Of a stretch of 9,572 bases of DNA, positions 1-5,478 are shown one piece after another; the first letter of the stretch is position 1; the number at the start of each line of letters is the position of its first letter. Below the pieces are notes generated by a model that did no database searches, was not told where the DNA came from, and saw nothing but the letters and a program-made list of their open reading frames with translations. Both the position numbers and the translations under genes were made by a program. This DNA comes from an uncultured Collinsella sp. (GTDB lineage: Bacteria > Actinomycetota > Coriobacteriia > Coriobacteriales > Coriobacteriaceae): assembly GCA_900549535.1 (NCBI GenBank), contig UROR01000073.1, positions 1-9,572 of the forward strand, in the 5' to 3' direction.

Positions 1-208
1 GATGTGCGACGACGGGAATCCCGACCTCGCGTAGCTTGGCAACGGTACTGTGGTGTGGCGGGTTGCCGATCTCCTCGGTCGAGGTCGCCGCGGAATCGAT
101 GGCAAACTCCGCCTCGCGCCCAGCGCGGCGCACGAGCTCGGTAAACACCGACTCGGCCATCGTCGAGCGGCAGATGTTTCCATAGCAGATAAAAAGAATG
201 CGTTGCAT
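1..208 (-). CDS. Low-molecular-weight protein tyrosine phosphatase, 5' part only
   Basis: Partial gene; the start codon is at 208-206 and the frame runs off the left edge, leaving about 69 codons. The protein begins MQRILFICYGNICRSTMAES, which carries the family's N-terminal P-loop C-x5-R-S (Cys8 nucleophile, Arg14, Ser15). Members of this family are small cytoplasmic phosphatases of about 150-160 residues that dephosphorylate phosphotyrosine; some relatives act as arsenate reductases. The second catalytic element, a DP loop near the C-terminus, lies outside the window, so activity cannot be confirmed. A good ribosome binding site (AAAGGAAG, minus strand, 222-215) sits 6 nt before the ATG and supports this start. 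It follows the ATPase gene on the same strand after a 33-nt gap, so the two could share a transcript, although their functions show no obvious link. Confidence 0.88.
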   Translation of the reverse strand, partial: MQRILFICYGNICRSTMAESVFTELVRRAGREAEFAIDSAATSTEEIGNPPHHSTVAKLREVGIPVVAH

Positions 209-241
209 GAGCGGCTTCCTTTCTAGGCGGTCGCGCAGGGC

Positions 242-1612
242 TTACAGACTGCTCTTGAGGCAGTTTGCTCCAATAAAGCCCGCTGCGTACAAGGGGAGGT
301 GGCGCAGCTCGCGCCCGTCATCGGTTTCGCTGCGGGAAAAATTGTTCTCGGACAAAATGTAGGCATATGGCGATCGGGCTTTGTCCATAAACGACCCGAG
401 GGTTCTCGCGCGCACGTTACGTGCGGACTTTACTTCGACGGGCACAATTTCCATACGGTCGGTCTGAAGTAAAAAATCGAGCTCGCCGGTCGTCTTCCAA
501 GACGACGGCGGCACCCAGTAATACGTCTGCAAGCTATTGCCCGAAAATGCTTGCATGACCGAGTTTTCCGCCAGGGCGCCTCGGAAGTCGGAAGATAGCG
601 CTATGGCGGAATCCTCTTTGAGGTCGAGCCAGAGCCGCGGGTTGATGCCGAGTTTGTAGAACATGAGGCCGGTATCGAGAAGATAGACCTTAAAGAAACT
701 TCCATCTTCGTCGTCGAAGGGAACGAGGGGAGGCTCGATGCCTTCGGTCAGGTTGTTGACCGATATGATGCCGGCGCCTTCGAGCCAGTCGAGCGGCTCG
801 ATAAGCTTGGCGCGACGGCCTCCACGTTCGACCTCGGAGTACTTGAATTTTTTTGTGGACGATCTCAGCAGCTGGGACGGAATGGAGCGCCAGACCTTGC
901 GCGCCGCCACGCCGCTGATCCCGTTTTCGGGGTCGGTCATATCGGCGGTATAGGTCTCGTCGATTTCGCGCTGCTCGACGCGCGCATCCTCGATGGATAA
1001 CGTCTTGCGATATGCGTTGACGGCGGCGGGCATGCCGCCCACGATCTGGTATCGATGAAACAGGCTGAGCGCGGCTTGGTGCGCGGCGTAGGTCTCGAGC
1101 GTGCCGGCGTGGGTACGAATGGCATTGGCCATCTGCTCCTCGTCGAGCGCCCAGAGAAACTCCTCGAACGACATAGGATGCATGGTCTCTTGACGAACGC
1201 CGCTGGGAAAAGGCAACTTGCGCTTGCGCGTGGCGACGCCGAGCTGACTGCCGGTCGCGCATATGCGCCAGCCCGAACCCGAAAAAAAGCGAAGCGAGTT
1301 GAGCGCCCGTTCGCAGAGCTGCACCTCGTCAAACAGGATGAAGGCGGTTTCTTTGCGAATGGGGGTGCGTTTATAGTCTGAGATTCGCGCCACGATGGCG
1401 TCAACGTCGTCGGTGGGACAGTCGAACAGCGGAGCGATCAGCTCAAGATCGGTCTGAAAGTCGAGTTTGACAAACGCATCGCCGGCGATTCGTCTGCCGA
1501 TTTCCTCGGCAACGTACGTTTTGCCTACGCGTCGCGCACCACGGATGAGGAGGGGGCGCGACGCGTCCTTTGTCGCCCATGATTCGATAACGGATTCGAT
1601 TGATCTGCGCAT
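242..1612 (-). CDS. AAA-family ATPase with DUF4143 C-terminal domain
   Basis: 456 residues, intact. The N-terminal half is a P-loop ATPase: Walker A GARRVGKT (25-32), hydrophobic strand and Walker B FILFDE (91-96), and a sensor-like ATGSQ (119-123). The C-terminal half matches the DUF4143 pattern of COG1373-type ATPases, with VYLLDTGLM (309-317), RGALAEN (344-350), GELDFLL (376-382) and VPVEVKS (390-396). The spacing Asp379...Glu393-x-Lys395, with Glu349 upstream, looks like an intact PD-(D/E)xK nuclease core. These proteins are widespread, often multicopy and poorly understood; a role in DNA processing, defence or mobile DNA has been suggested but no biochemical function is established. The start is supported by GGAAAGG 7 nt upstream. 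An unusual triple palindrome array lies immediately before the ribosome binding site and may control it. No partner gene (such as an antitoxin) is adjacent. Confidence 0.9.
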   Translation of the reverse strand: MRRSIESVIESWATKDASRPLLIRGARRVGKTYVAEEIGRRIAGDAFVKLDFQTDLELIAPLFDCPTDDVDAIVARISDYKRTPIRKETAFILFDEVQLCERALNSLRFFSGSGWRICATGSQLGVATRKRKLPFPSGVRQETMHPMSFEEFLWALDEEQMANAIRTHAGTLETYAAHQAALSLFHRYQIVGGMPAAVNAYRKTLSIEDARVEQREIDETYTADMTDPENGISGVAARKVWRSIPSQLLRSSTKKFKYSEVERGGRRAKLIEPLDWLEGAGIISVNNLTEGIEPPLVPFDDEDGSFFKVYLLDTGLMFYKLGINPRLWLDLKEDSAIALSSDFRGALAENSVMQAFSGNSLQTYYWVPPSSWKTTGELDFLLQTDRMEIVPVEVKSARNVRARTLGSFMDKARSPYAYILSENNFSRSETDDGRELRHLPLYAAGFIGANCLKSSL

Positions 1613-1625
1613 GGGGCCGCCTTTC

Positions 1626-1722
1626 CAATTTCGTGTACTTCAGATACATAGTTTAGTACGATTTCATGTACTTGGAATACACGAAATAGTAGAAAAGTGT
1701 GTATCTGAAGTACACGAAATTG
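1626..1722. repeat. Triple palindrome array with 33-bp period, upstream of DUF4143 ATPase
   Basis: Three 15-bp hyphenated palindromes of the form TGTA-N7-TACA: TGTACTTCAGATACA (1634-1648), TGTACTTGGAATACA (1667-1681) and TGTATCTGAAGTACA (1700-1714). Start-to-start distance is 33 bp both times, with 18-bp spacers. The third copy is the reverse complement of the first, and its flanks extend this to a perfect 23-bp inverted repeat (1626-1648 with 1700-1722). The middle copy sits in its own larger imperfect palindrome, ATTTC...GAAAT (1661-1687). The block is AT-rich against its neighbours. The first copy ends its arm at the ATPase ribosome binding site. Spacing near three helical turns suggests cooperative binding of a dimeric repressor on one DNA face, but a repeat element or a long hairpin in the leader RNA is also possible. 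Confidence 0.8.
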
Positions 1723-1807
1723 CACTGCTGGAGCTTGCAGGCGGATAAACACTACTCGTATGGGACGGTTTTCACCGGTTGCTCGCCACCTTGGGCTATG
1801 TTCGCCC

Positions 1808-3061
1808 CTATGCCTGCATCCGGGGCTGTGCTGATTGACGACGGCGCTCCCAGCGAGCCAACTTAATCGTCACCAGCGTGAGCGCCCAGGCCACAAGCGA
1901 GAACACGGCACCGACCGCGCCTACATATGCAATGCCAACGCTGCTTACCACGGCGCCGCCCACTGCGGTGCCAAACGAGATGCCGACGTTAAACGCCATG
2001 GGCTCAACCGAACTTGCGAGTACCATCGACTTGGGATGGCGGCTGCGTGCCACGTCCATAAAGTGCGTGATGCACGACACCGAGAACAGGTACATGAGCA
2101 GCGCCAGGCTAAAGACAAAGACCAGCGCGAGCGGCATGGTGCCGCCCACAGCAAACAGTCCGAGTAACGCTGCAGCCTGCAGCACAAACGTCACGAGTAG
2201 CGCCTTCATGCCAAAGCGCGCATCGATCCATCCGCCCAGGATGTTCGAGATCAGGCAGAACACGCCGTAGGCCATGAGCGTGGTACTGGCTTCGACCGTG
2301 CCCATGCCCAGCACCTGCTCAAGATAAGGCGTCACGTAGCCGTAGAAAACGTAGACCGACCCCACGCCAAACAAAAAGATGAGCATGCCGGTGATGATGC
2401 TCGGCTCGCGTAGCAGACCCGCCTGCTCGCGAAAAGTGGCGGGCTCGTCGGTTTGCCCAGCGCGCGGCATAAACGCCACGAGCGCTCCGCAGATCAGAAC
2501 GGCAAAGGCCAGCGTGCCGTACATGGCCACGTGCCAATCGAGCGTGTCGGCCACAAACTTGCCGATCGAAGTGACAAAGACCATTGCCACGGAAAACGCA
2601 CCATATACCACCGAGATGGCAAGCGAAGTTTGCTGCGGAGACAGAAGCTCGGGGATGTACGTCACGCCCACGGCGAGCAGTGCGCCCGAGACGGAGCCCA
2701 GGATGATGCGCGAGATGAACAGCACCTGGAAGTTGGGCGCCAACGCCATGACCAGGTTGCCGAGCACAAAGACGATGCTATAGTACACGAGCAGTTGGTA
2801 ACGACGGAAGCGCCCCGTGCTGAGCGCGAGCACCGGCGTCGCGATAGCGTAGATCAGTGCGAACACGCTGATGAGCTGGCCCGCGGTGGCAAGCGAGATG
2901 CCGAGCTCCGTCGCCAGGTCGCTCTCGATGCCGATGACCACGAACTCCGAGCAGCCGAGCGAAAAGCCTAACAACACGAGCAGCGCCAGGCAGAGCTTGG
3001 TGCGTGCGGGGGAGAGCGCGGCGGCAGTTGACTTACTTTTTGGCGTGGTTGCGGCGGTCAA
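1808..3061 (-). CDS. MFS transporter, DHA1/AraJ-type exporter
   Basis: A 12-helix major facilitator protein of 417 residues when started at the TTG at 3061-3059. The first helix starts near residue 21 (LCLALLVLLGFSLG) and continues into CSEFVVIGIESDLA, reminiscent of the TEFV-type opening of AraJ/YdhP-like drug or sugar efflux proteins (COG2814). A motif-A-like loop with GRFRR is at about 83-87, SRIILG of the fourth helix at about 117-122, a central cytoplasmic loop at about 199-223, and a second motif-A-like GGWIDARFGMK in the C-terminal half. It should sit in the inner membrane and export small molecules by proton antiport; the substrate cannot be read from sequence. I chose TTG because TTGGAG lies 8 nt upstream. 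The frame stays open to an ATG at 3148, but that codon is inside a perfect hairpin, lacks a well-placed ribosome site and adds 29 non-MFS-like residues. Confidence 0.87.
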   Translation of the reverse strand: MTAATTPKSKSTAAALSPARTKLCLALLVLLGFSLGCSEFVVIGIESDLATELGISLATAGQLISVFALIYAIATPVLALSTGRFRRYQLLVYYSIVFVLGNLVMALAPNFQVLFISRIILGSVSGALLAVGVTYIPELLSPQQTSLAISVVYGAFSVAMVFVTSIGKFVADTLDWHVAMYGTLAFAVLICGALVAFMPRAGQTDEPATFREQAGLLREPSIITGMLIFLFGVGSVYVFYGYVTPYLEQVLGMGTVEASTTLMAYGVFCLISNILGGWIDARFGMKALLVTFVLQAAALLGLFAVGGTMPLALVFVFSLALLMYLFSVSCITHFMDVARSRHPKSMVLASSVEPMAFNVGISFGTAVGGAVVSSVGIAYVGAVGAVFSLVAWALTLVTIKLARWERRRQSAQPRMQA

Positions 3062-3069
3062 GGTTGTCA

Positions 3070-3075
3070 CTCCAA
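3070..3075 (-). promoter_or_regulatory. Ribosome binding site deciding the MFS start (TTGGAG)
   Basis: On the minus strand TTGGAG is followed by 8 nt and then the TTG codon at 3061-3059. An in-frame GTG at 3070-3068 overlaps this site and has no usable spacing. This favours the short TTG-initiated form over the ATG at 3148. Confidence 0.55.
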
Positions 3076-3091
3076 TGTCGCATGAATAAGC

Positions 3092-3104
3092 GGGATTCAA
3101 TCCC
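3092..3104. repeat. Small palindrome GGGATTCAATCCC
   Basis: Perfect 5-bp arms (GGGAT / ATCCC) around a 3-nt centre, about 30-45 nt upstream of the proposed MFS start. It could be an operator half-site pair or a weak leader hairpin. The seven-base centre with flanks also looks like a tRNA T-arm, but no other part of a tRNA is present. Confidence 0.35.
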
Positions 3105-3117
3105 TGCAACTCTAACA

Positions 3118-3152
3118 GAATGTGACAAAGGGACAGTCTCTTTGTCACATTC
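3118..3152. repeat. REP-like hairpin with 13-bp perfect arms
   Basis: GAATGTGACAAAG (3118-3130) is perfectly complementary to CTTTGTCACATTC (3140-3152) around a 9-nt loop, GGACAGTCT. It lies between two divergently transcribed genes, so it is not needed as a terminator for either. The arms contain TGTGA/TCACA but the spacing is far too wide for a CRP-type site. It begins a cluster of three consecutive palindromes and is most easily read as a dispersed intergenic palindromic repeat. Confidence 0.7.
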
Positions 3153-3168
3153 GCGGCGTGGCTGCCGC
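3153..3168. repeat. Short GC hairpin between two larger palindromes
   Basis: GCGGC (3153-3157) pairs with GCCGC (3164-3168) over a 6-nt loop. It abuts the first hairpin directly and leaves only 2 nt before the second large one. On its own it could be chance; its tight packing between the two makes it part of the cluster. Confidence 0.5.
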
Positions 3169-3170
3169 CT

Positions 3171-3235
3171 AAACCGTCACAACATTCGATGAAAATCTCG
3201 AAAACGAGGAAAAACGTCGAATGTTGTGACGGTTT
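3171..3235. repeat. Nested palindrome with 19-bp perfect arms
   Basis: AAACCGTCACAACATTCGA (3171-3189) is the exact reverse complement of 3217-3235. The 27-nt interior holds a second small hairpin, CTCG-AAAA-CGAG (3197-3208), so the whole would fold into a long stem with an inner stem. The interior is A-rich on the plus strand. It sits in the divergent gap, about 85 nt before the membrane-protein gene. On the plus strand the right arm ends in GGTTTTCG, a weak T-run, so terminator activity for readthrough from the left is conceivable but has no upstream plus-strand gene to serve. A REP/MITE-like element is the better reading. Confidence 0.75.
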
Positions 3236-3309
3236 TCGTGTCCGGCGCGGGTGAGCTTCGGTGCCGTCTGGGGGTATAAGACTAGCGAGTGTTTATTTGC
3301 GAGGCCTAA

Positions 3310-3319
3310 GGGGCGCCCC
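3310..3319 (+). promoter_or_regulatory. Palindromic ribosome-site region of the membrane-protein gene
   Basis: The likely Shine-Dalgarno AAGGGG (3308-3313), 8 nt before the ATG at 3322, overlaps the perfect palindrome GGGGCGCCCC. Intramolecular pairing would need a loop and so is limited, but pairing with nearby C-rich leader could reduce access. A loose -10-like TATAAG lies at 3275-3280 without a convincing -35. Confidence 0.35.
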
Positions 3320-3321
3320 GT

Positions 3322-4191
3322 ATGGATATCGATAACTTTGAATGGTGGTATAGCGAGGGCGAGGCTCCGGACGAGGAGTGGGACGAGCCCGCGTCGCGTG
3401 ACGTGTCGAGCGACGAGGACGAGACCGGCAACGATGCCGCTGTCGAGCCTGATGCCGCCTCCGATGCCGCCGAGCCCCTGACCTTTGAGCAGGCTTGGGC
3501 CCAAGCCGAGGCCGATGAGGCTAAGGCCGATGCCACGGCCACACTCGGTGAGCCGGCGGACATGTCCATCTCGCCGGCAAAGATCCCGCAGCCGCGTCAC
3601 ACCATCGACCCCGACAGCACGGCATCCTTCAGCATTCTCGACGTGCCCGCGCAAGGCGCCCAGGCGCCTGCGCCCACACATCGCCCCGACCTGGCTCGTG
3701 AGGAAGACGCGGGCCGCCGTTCTCCGCTCGGCCCCATCCTTATCGCCTTCATGGCCGGCGTTATCGCATGCTCGGTAATTGGAAACGTCTGGAGCCATGT
3801 TGAACAACAGCGAAAAGACGCCGCCAAGGTCGAGATGTCTATCGAGCAATCGCTCGGCCGCACGCGCTCGGTACATGTGTCGGTCGAGGTCAAGGACGGC
3901 GCGACGTGGGACACCGCGCGCGGCGACAGCCAAATGCTCATCTACATCGTGGGGCGCACGCTCAAAGGGCAGACGATTGACGAGTATCAATACGTCAATT
4001 CCGCTGGTGACGGCATCGAACTTAAGCCCGGCGACTACGAGCTCACCGTCGATGAACCGCCCGTCGCCACCGACGGCACGCGCTTCCGTGCCTCAAAGCG
4101 CATGGTCCCCGTGAACTTTAACTCACAGGCGCCCGACACGGTCGACACCACACCGCAGGGCGGGTTCGACCTTTACGTGGATACCCAGTAG
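3322..4191 (+). CDS. Single-pass membrane protein of unknown function
   Basis: 289 residues; I do not recognise a family. Residues 1-130 are acidic and low-complexity (runs rich in Asp, Glu and Ala, such as DEDETGNDAAVEPDAASDAA), without a signal peptide. A positively charged patch (GRR, 131-133) precedes one membrane helix at about 136-157 (PLGPILIAFMAGVIACSVIG). By the positive-inside rule the acidic half would be cytoplasmic and the C-terminal 130 residues outside. The external part begins with a short charged helical stretch (160-180) and continues as beta-rich sequence (VHVSVEVKDG, ELKPGDYELTV), somewhat like an Ig or CnaB-type sandwich; this is an impression, not a match. There are no catalytic motifs. 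The start is supported by AAGGGG 8 nt upstream. It stands alone between the palindrome cluster and the epimerase gene, so context gives no function. Confidence 0.82.
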   Translation: MDIDNFEWWYSEGEAPDEEWDEPASRDVSSDEDETGNDAAVEPDAASDAAEPLTFEQAWAQAEADEAKADATATLGEPADMSISPAKIPQPRHTIDPDSTASFSILDVPAQGAQAPAPTHRPDLAREEDAGRRSPLGPILIAFMAGVIACSVIGNVWSHVEQQRKDAAKVEMSIEQSLGRTRSVHVSVEVKDGATWDTARGDSQMLIYIVGRTLKGQTIDEYQYVNSAGDGIELKPGDYELTVDEPPVATDGTRFRASKRMVPVNFNSQAPDTVDTTPQGGFDLYVDTQ

Positions 4192-4261
4192 GCACTCGCC
4201 GCTCATTCCGCTATGGCTACTCAATAATCGCCTGCCGTCCCGTCCCGCCGCCAAGAGTGGG

Positions 4262-4284
4262 ACAATAGCCCTCGACACTATTGT
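4262..4284. promoter_or_regulatory. Inverted repeat ACAATAG-N9-CTATTGT before the epimerase
   Basis: Perfect 7-bp arms (4262-4268 and 4278-4284) end 8 nt before the GGAGGAAG ribosome site. A second short pair, GTCCC (4242-4246) and GGGAC (4259-4263), overlaps its left edge. It may be an operator or a weak terminator for the preceding gene: the arms are AT-rich and are followed by TTACTTTT. No -35/-10 pair could be assigned confidently in 4192-4304. Confidence 0.4.
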
Positions 4285-4304
4285 TTACTTTTGGAGGAAG
4301 TAGC

Positions 4305-5198
4305 ATGTCTACTGTCACTACCATCAAGCGCGGCGGCCTCACCGCGGCCATCGATTCCATGGGTGCCCAGCTCACGAGCCTTGCCCTCAACGGCAACGAG
4401 TATCTGTGGCAGGGCGACCCCGCCTTTTGGGGCAAGCACGCGCCCATCCTGTTCCCCATTGTGGGCTCGCTGCGCAACAACACGGCAACGTCTGCGGCCG
4501 GCATCTGCGAGATGCCGCGCCACGGACTCGCGCGCATTGTCGAGCACAAGCTGGTCGAGGTTTCGGAGGACGGCTCCTCGGTAACGTACGAGATCACCGA
4601 TACACCCGAGTCGCTCAAGGCGTTCCCGTTCCACTTTAAGCTCAACATGACCTATGCCTTGACCGGCGACGCCACCCTCACGCAGACCTTTGCCGTCACC
4701 AACACCGGCGACGTGGACCTGCCGTTCTCGGTGGGCGGCCACCCCGCATTTAACGTGCCCGCCCCCGGTGCCGAGGACGAGGCGTTCGAGGATTACGAGC
4801 TGGCGTTTACCGAGGCTTGGACCAACGAGGCTCCCATCATCACGCCCGACGGTCTTATGACGTTCGAGGGTAGCTACAAGGCTCCCGATAACTCGGACGT
4901 GCTGCCCATCACGCACCGCAGCTTCGATAACGATGCCATCATGTTCACCGATACTCCGGGTTCCACGCTCACACTGCGCGGCCGCAAGTCGGGCCACGGC
5001 GTCAAGATCGACTTTGAGGGCTTTAAGTACATTGGCGTGTGGTCTGCCGCCAACGACGCTCCGTTTGTGGCGCTCGAGCCCTGGACCGGTCATACCACCA
5101 TGGACACCGAGGACGATGTCTTTGAGCACAAGGTCAACACCATCACCTTGGCTCCCGGCGCTACCGATAAACGTAGCTTTAGCGTCACCTTGTTCTAG
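4305..5198 (+). CDS. Aldose 1-epimerase family protein (LacX-like mutarotase)
   Basis: 297 residues, a normal length for the LacX/YphB branch of the galactose mutarotase superfamily (COG2017). These cytoplasmic beta-sandwich enzymes interconvert alpha and beta anomers of sugars; the LacX branch has poorly defined substrates. Visible family motifs, in order, are LWQGDPAFWGKHAPILFP (34-51), the MPRHG segment with His73, GGHPAFNVP with His146 as the probable acid, and ALEPWTGHT with Glu258 as the probable base. All key residues appear intact. The start at 4305 follows GGAGGAAG by 4 nt, a strong site; an upstream in-frame TTG at 4281 would place that site inside the coding region and is less likely. 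No other sugar genes are adjacent, so a specific catabolic pathway cannot be inferred. Two hairpins follow the stop, the second a clear terminator, so it is probably a single-gene unit or the end of a unit with 3322-4191. Confidence 0.92.
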   Translation: MSTVTTIKRGGLTAAIDSMGAQLTSLALNGNEYLWQGDPAFWGKHAPILFPIVGSLRNNTATSAAGICEMPRHGLARIVEHKLVEVSEDGSSVTYEITDTPESLKAFPFHFKLNMTYALTGDATLTQTFAVTNTGDVDLPFSVGGHPAFNVPAPGAEDEAFEDYELAFTEAWTNEAPIITPDGLMTFEGSYKAPDNSDVLPITHRSFDNDAIMFTDTPGSTLTLRGRKSGHGVKIDFEGFKYIGVWSAANDAPFVALEPWTGHTTMDTEDDVFEHKVNTITLAPGATDKRSFSVTLF

Positions 5199-5203
5199 AG
5201 GTT

Positions 5204-5225
5204 CCGCCGTTCTGACGAACGGCGG
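5204..5225 (+). terminator. GC-rich hairpin after epimerase, no U-run
   Basis: CCGCCGTTC (5204-5212) pairs perfectly with GAACGGCGG (5217-5225) over the 4-nt loop TGAC, starting 5 nt after the epimerase stop. No T-tract follows, so it is not a classical intrinsic terminator; it may protect the mRNA 3' end or assist the stronger hairpin 45 nt downstream. Confidence 0.5.
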
Positions 5226-5269
5226 GCCGGTCGACGCTGCGCGCCACCCAGAGCGACAATTTGTCATTC

Positions 5270-5311
5270 AAAAGGCAAGGCATGACCAGAAGGTCTATGC
5301 CTTGCCTTTTT
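5270..5311. terminator. Strong intrinsic terminator, probably bidirectional
   Basis: AAAAGGCAAGGCAT (5270-5283) pairs with ATGCCTTGCCTTTT (5297-5310), and the interior continues the stem with GACC-AGAA-GGTC (5284-5295) apart from one bulged T. The plus strand ends in TTTTT (5307-5311). The A-run on the left arm gives the minus strand a matching T-tract. It separates the epimerase from the amino acid importer operon. Confidence 0.88.
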
Positions 5312-5331
5312 CATGCCAACTTGTTCGCTCT

Positions 5332-5369
5332 GGACGTCGCTCGCCGGCATTGCCAAAACATCGACGTCC
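5332..5369. repeat. Inverted repeat GGACGTCG / CGACGTCC in importer leader region
   Basis: Two perfect 8-bp arms (5332-5339 and 5362-5369) flank a 22-nt interior that contains the small palindrome GGCATTGCC (5346-5354). It lies between the terminator and the importer operon and could be an operator upstream of its promoter. The rest of 5312-5478 shows a TATATC (5431-5436) that might be a -10 box, but the nearest TTG-type -35 (TTGTGC, 5405-5410) is 20 bp away, so no promoter is asserted. Confidence 0.35.
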
Positions 5370-5478
5370 CCAATGACTACCGTGTGTCTATTAATTTTTC
5401 GAGCTTGTGCTGCGCTGCTGGTCGCTGGCGTATATCCTGTTAACTCGTCAGCATACGATTCAACAGGGAAGGCAGATT

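Noticed and set aside
1628..1726. Possible minimal CRISPR-like repeat array
   Set aside because: The units are palindromic operators on both strands with similar 18-bp spacers and no longer unique spacers; there are only three and no cas genes.
1525..1752. Small minus-strand frame with repeated FRVLQIH/FRVFQVHEI peptides across the palindrome array
   Set aside because: The peptide repetition is produced by the 33-bp DNA period (11 codons); there is no ribosome site, and the frame continues as a shadow of the ATPase start.
1753..1810. Terminator after the MFS gene (GGGC-N7-GCCC at 1793-1807)
   Set aside because: The stem is only 4 bp and no T-run follows on the minus strand; no supportable terminator was seen between the MFS gene and the ATPase leader.
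3086..3112. tRNA 3' fragment or attachment site from the T-arm-like GGGATTCAATCCC
   Set aside because: Acceptor pairing, CCA context and the rest of a tRNA are absent; a short palindrome is the simpler explanation.
3119..3151. CRP-type binding site from TGTGA...TCACA
   Set aside because: The half-sites are 19 bp apart rather than 6, so it is a hairpin repeat and not a CRP site.
4278..5267. Long open frame (329 codons) on the minus strand opposite the epimerase
   Set aside because: It is the antisense shadow of a well-supported enzyme gene in GC-rich DNA; its translation is low-complexity and has no recognisable motif.
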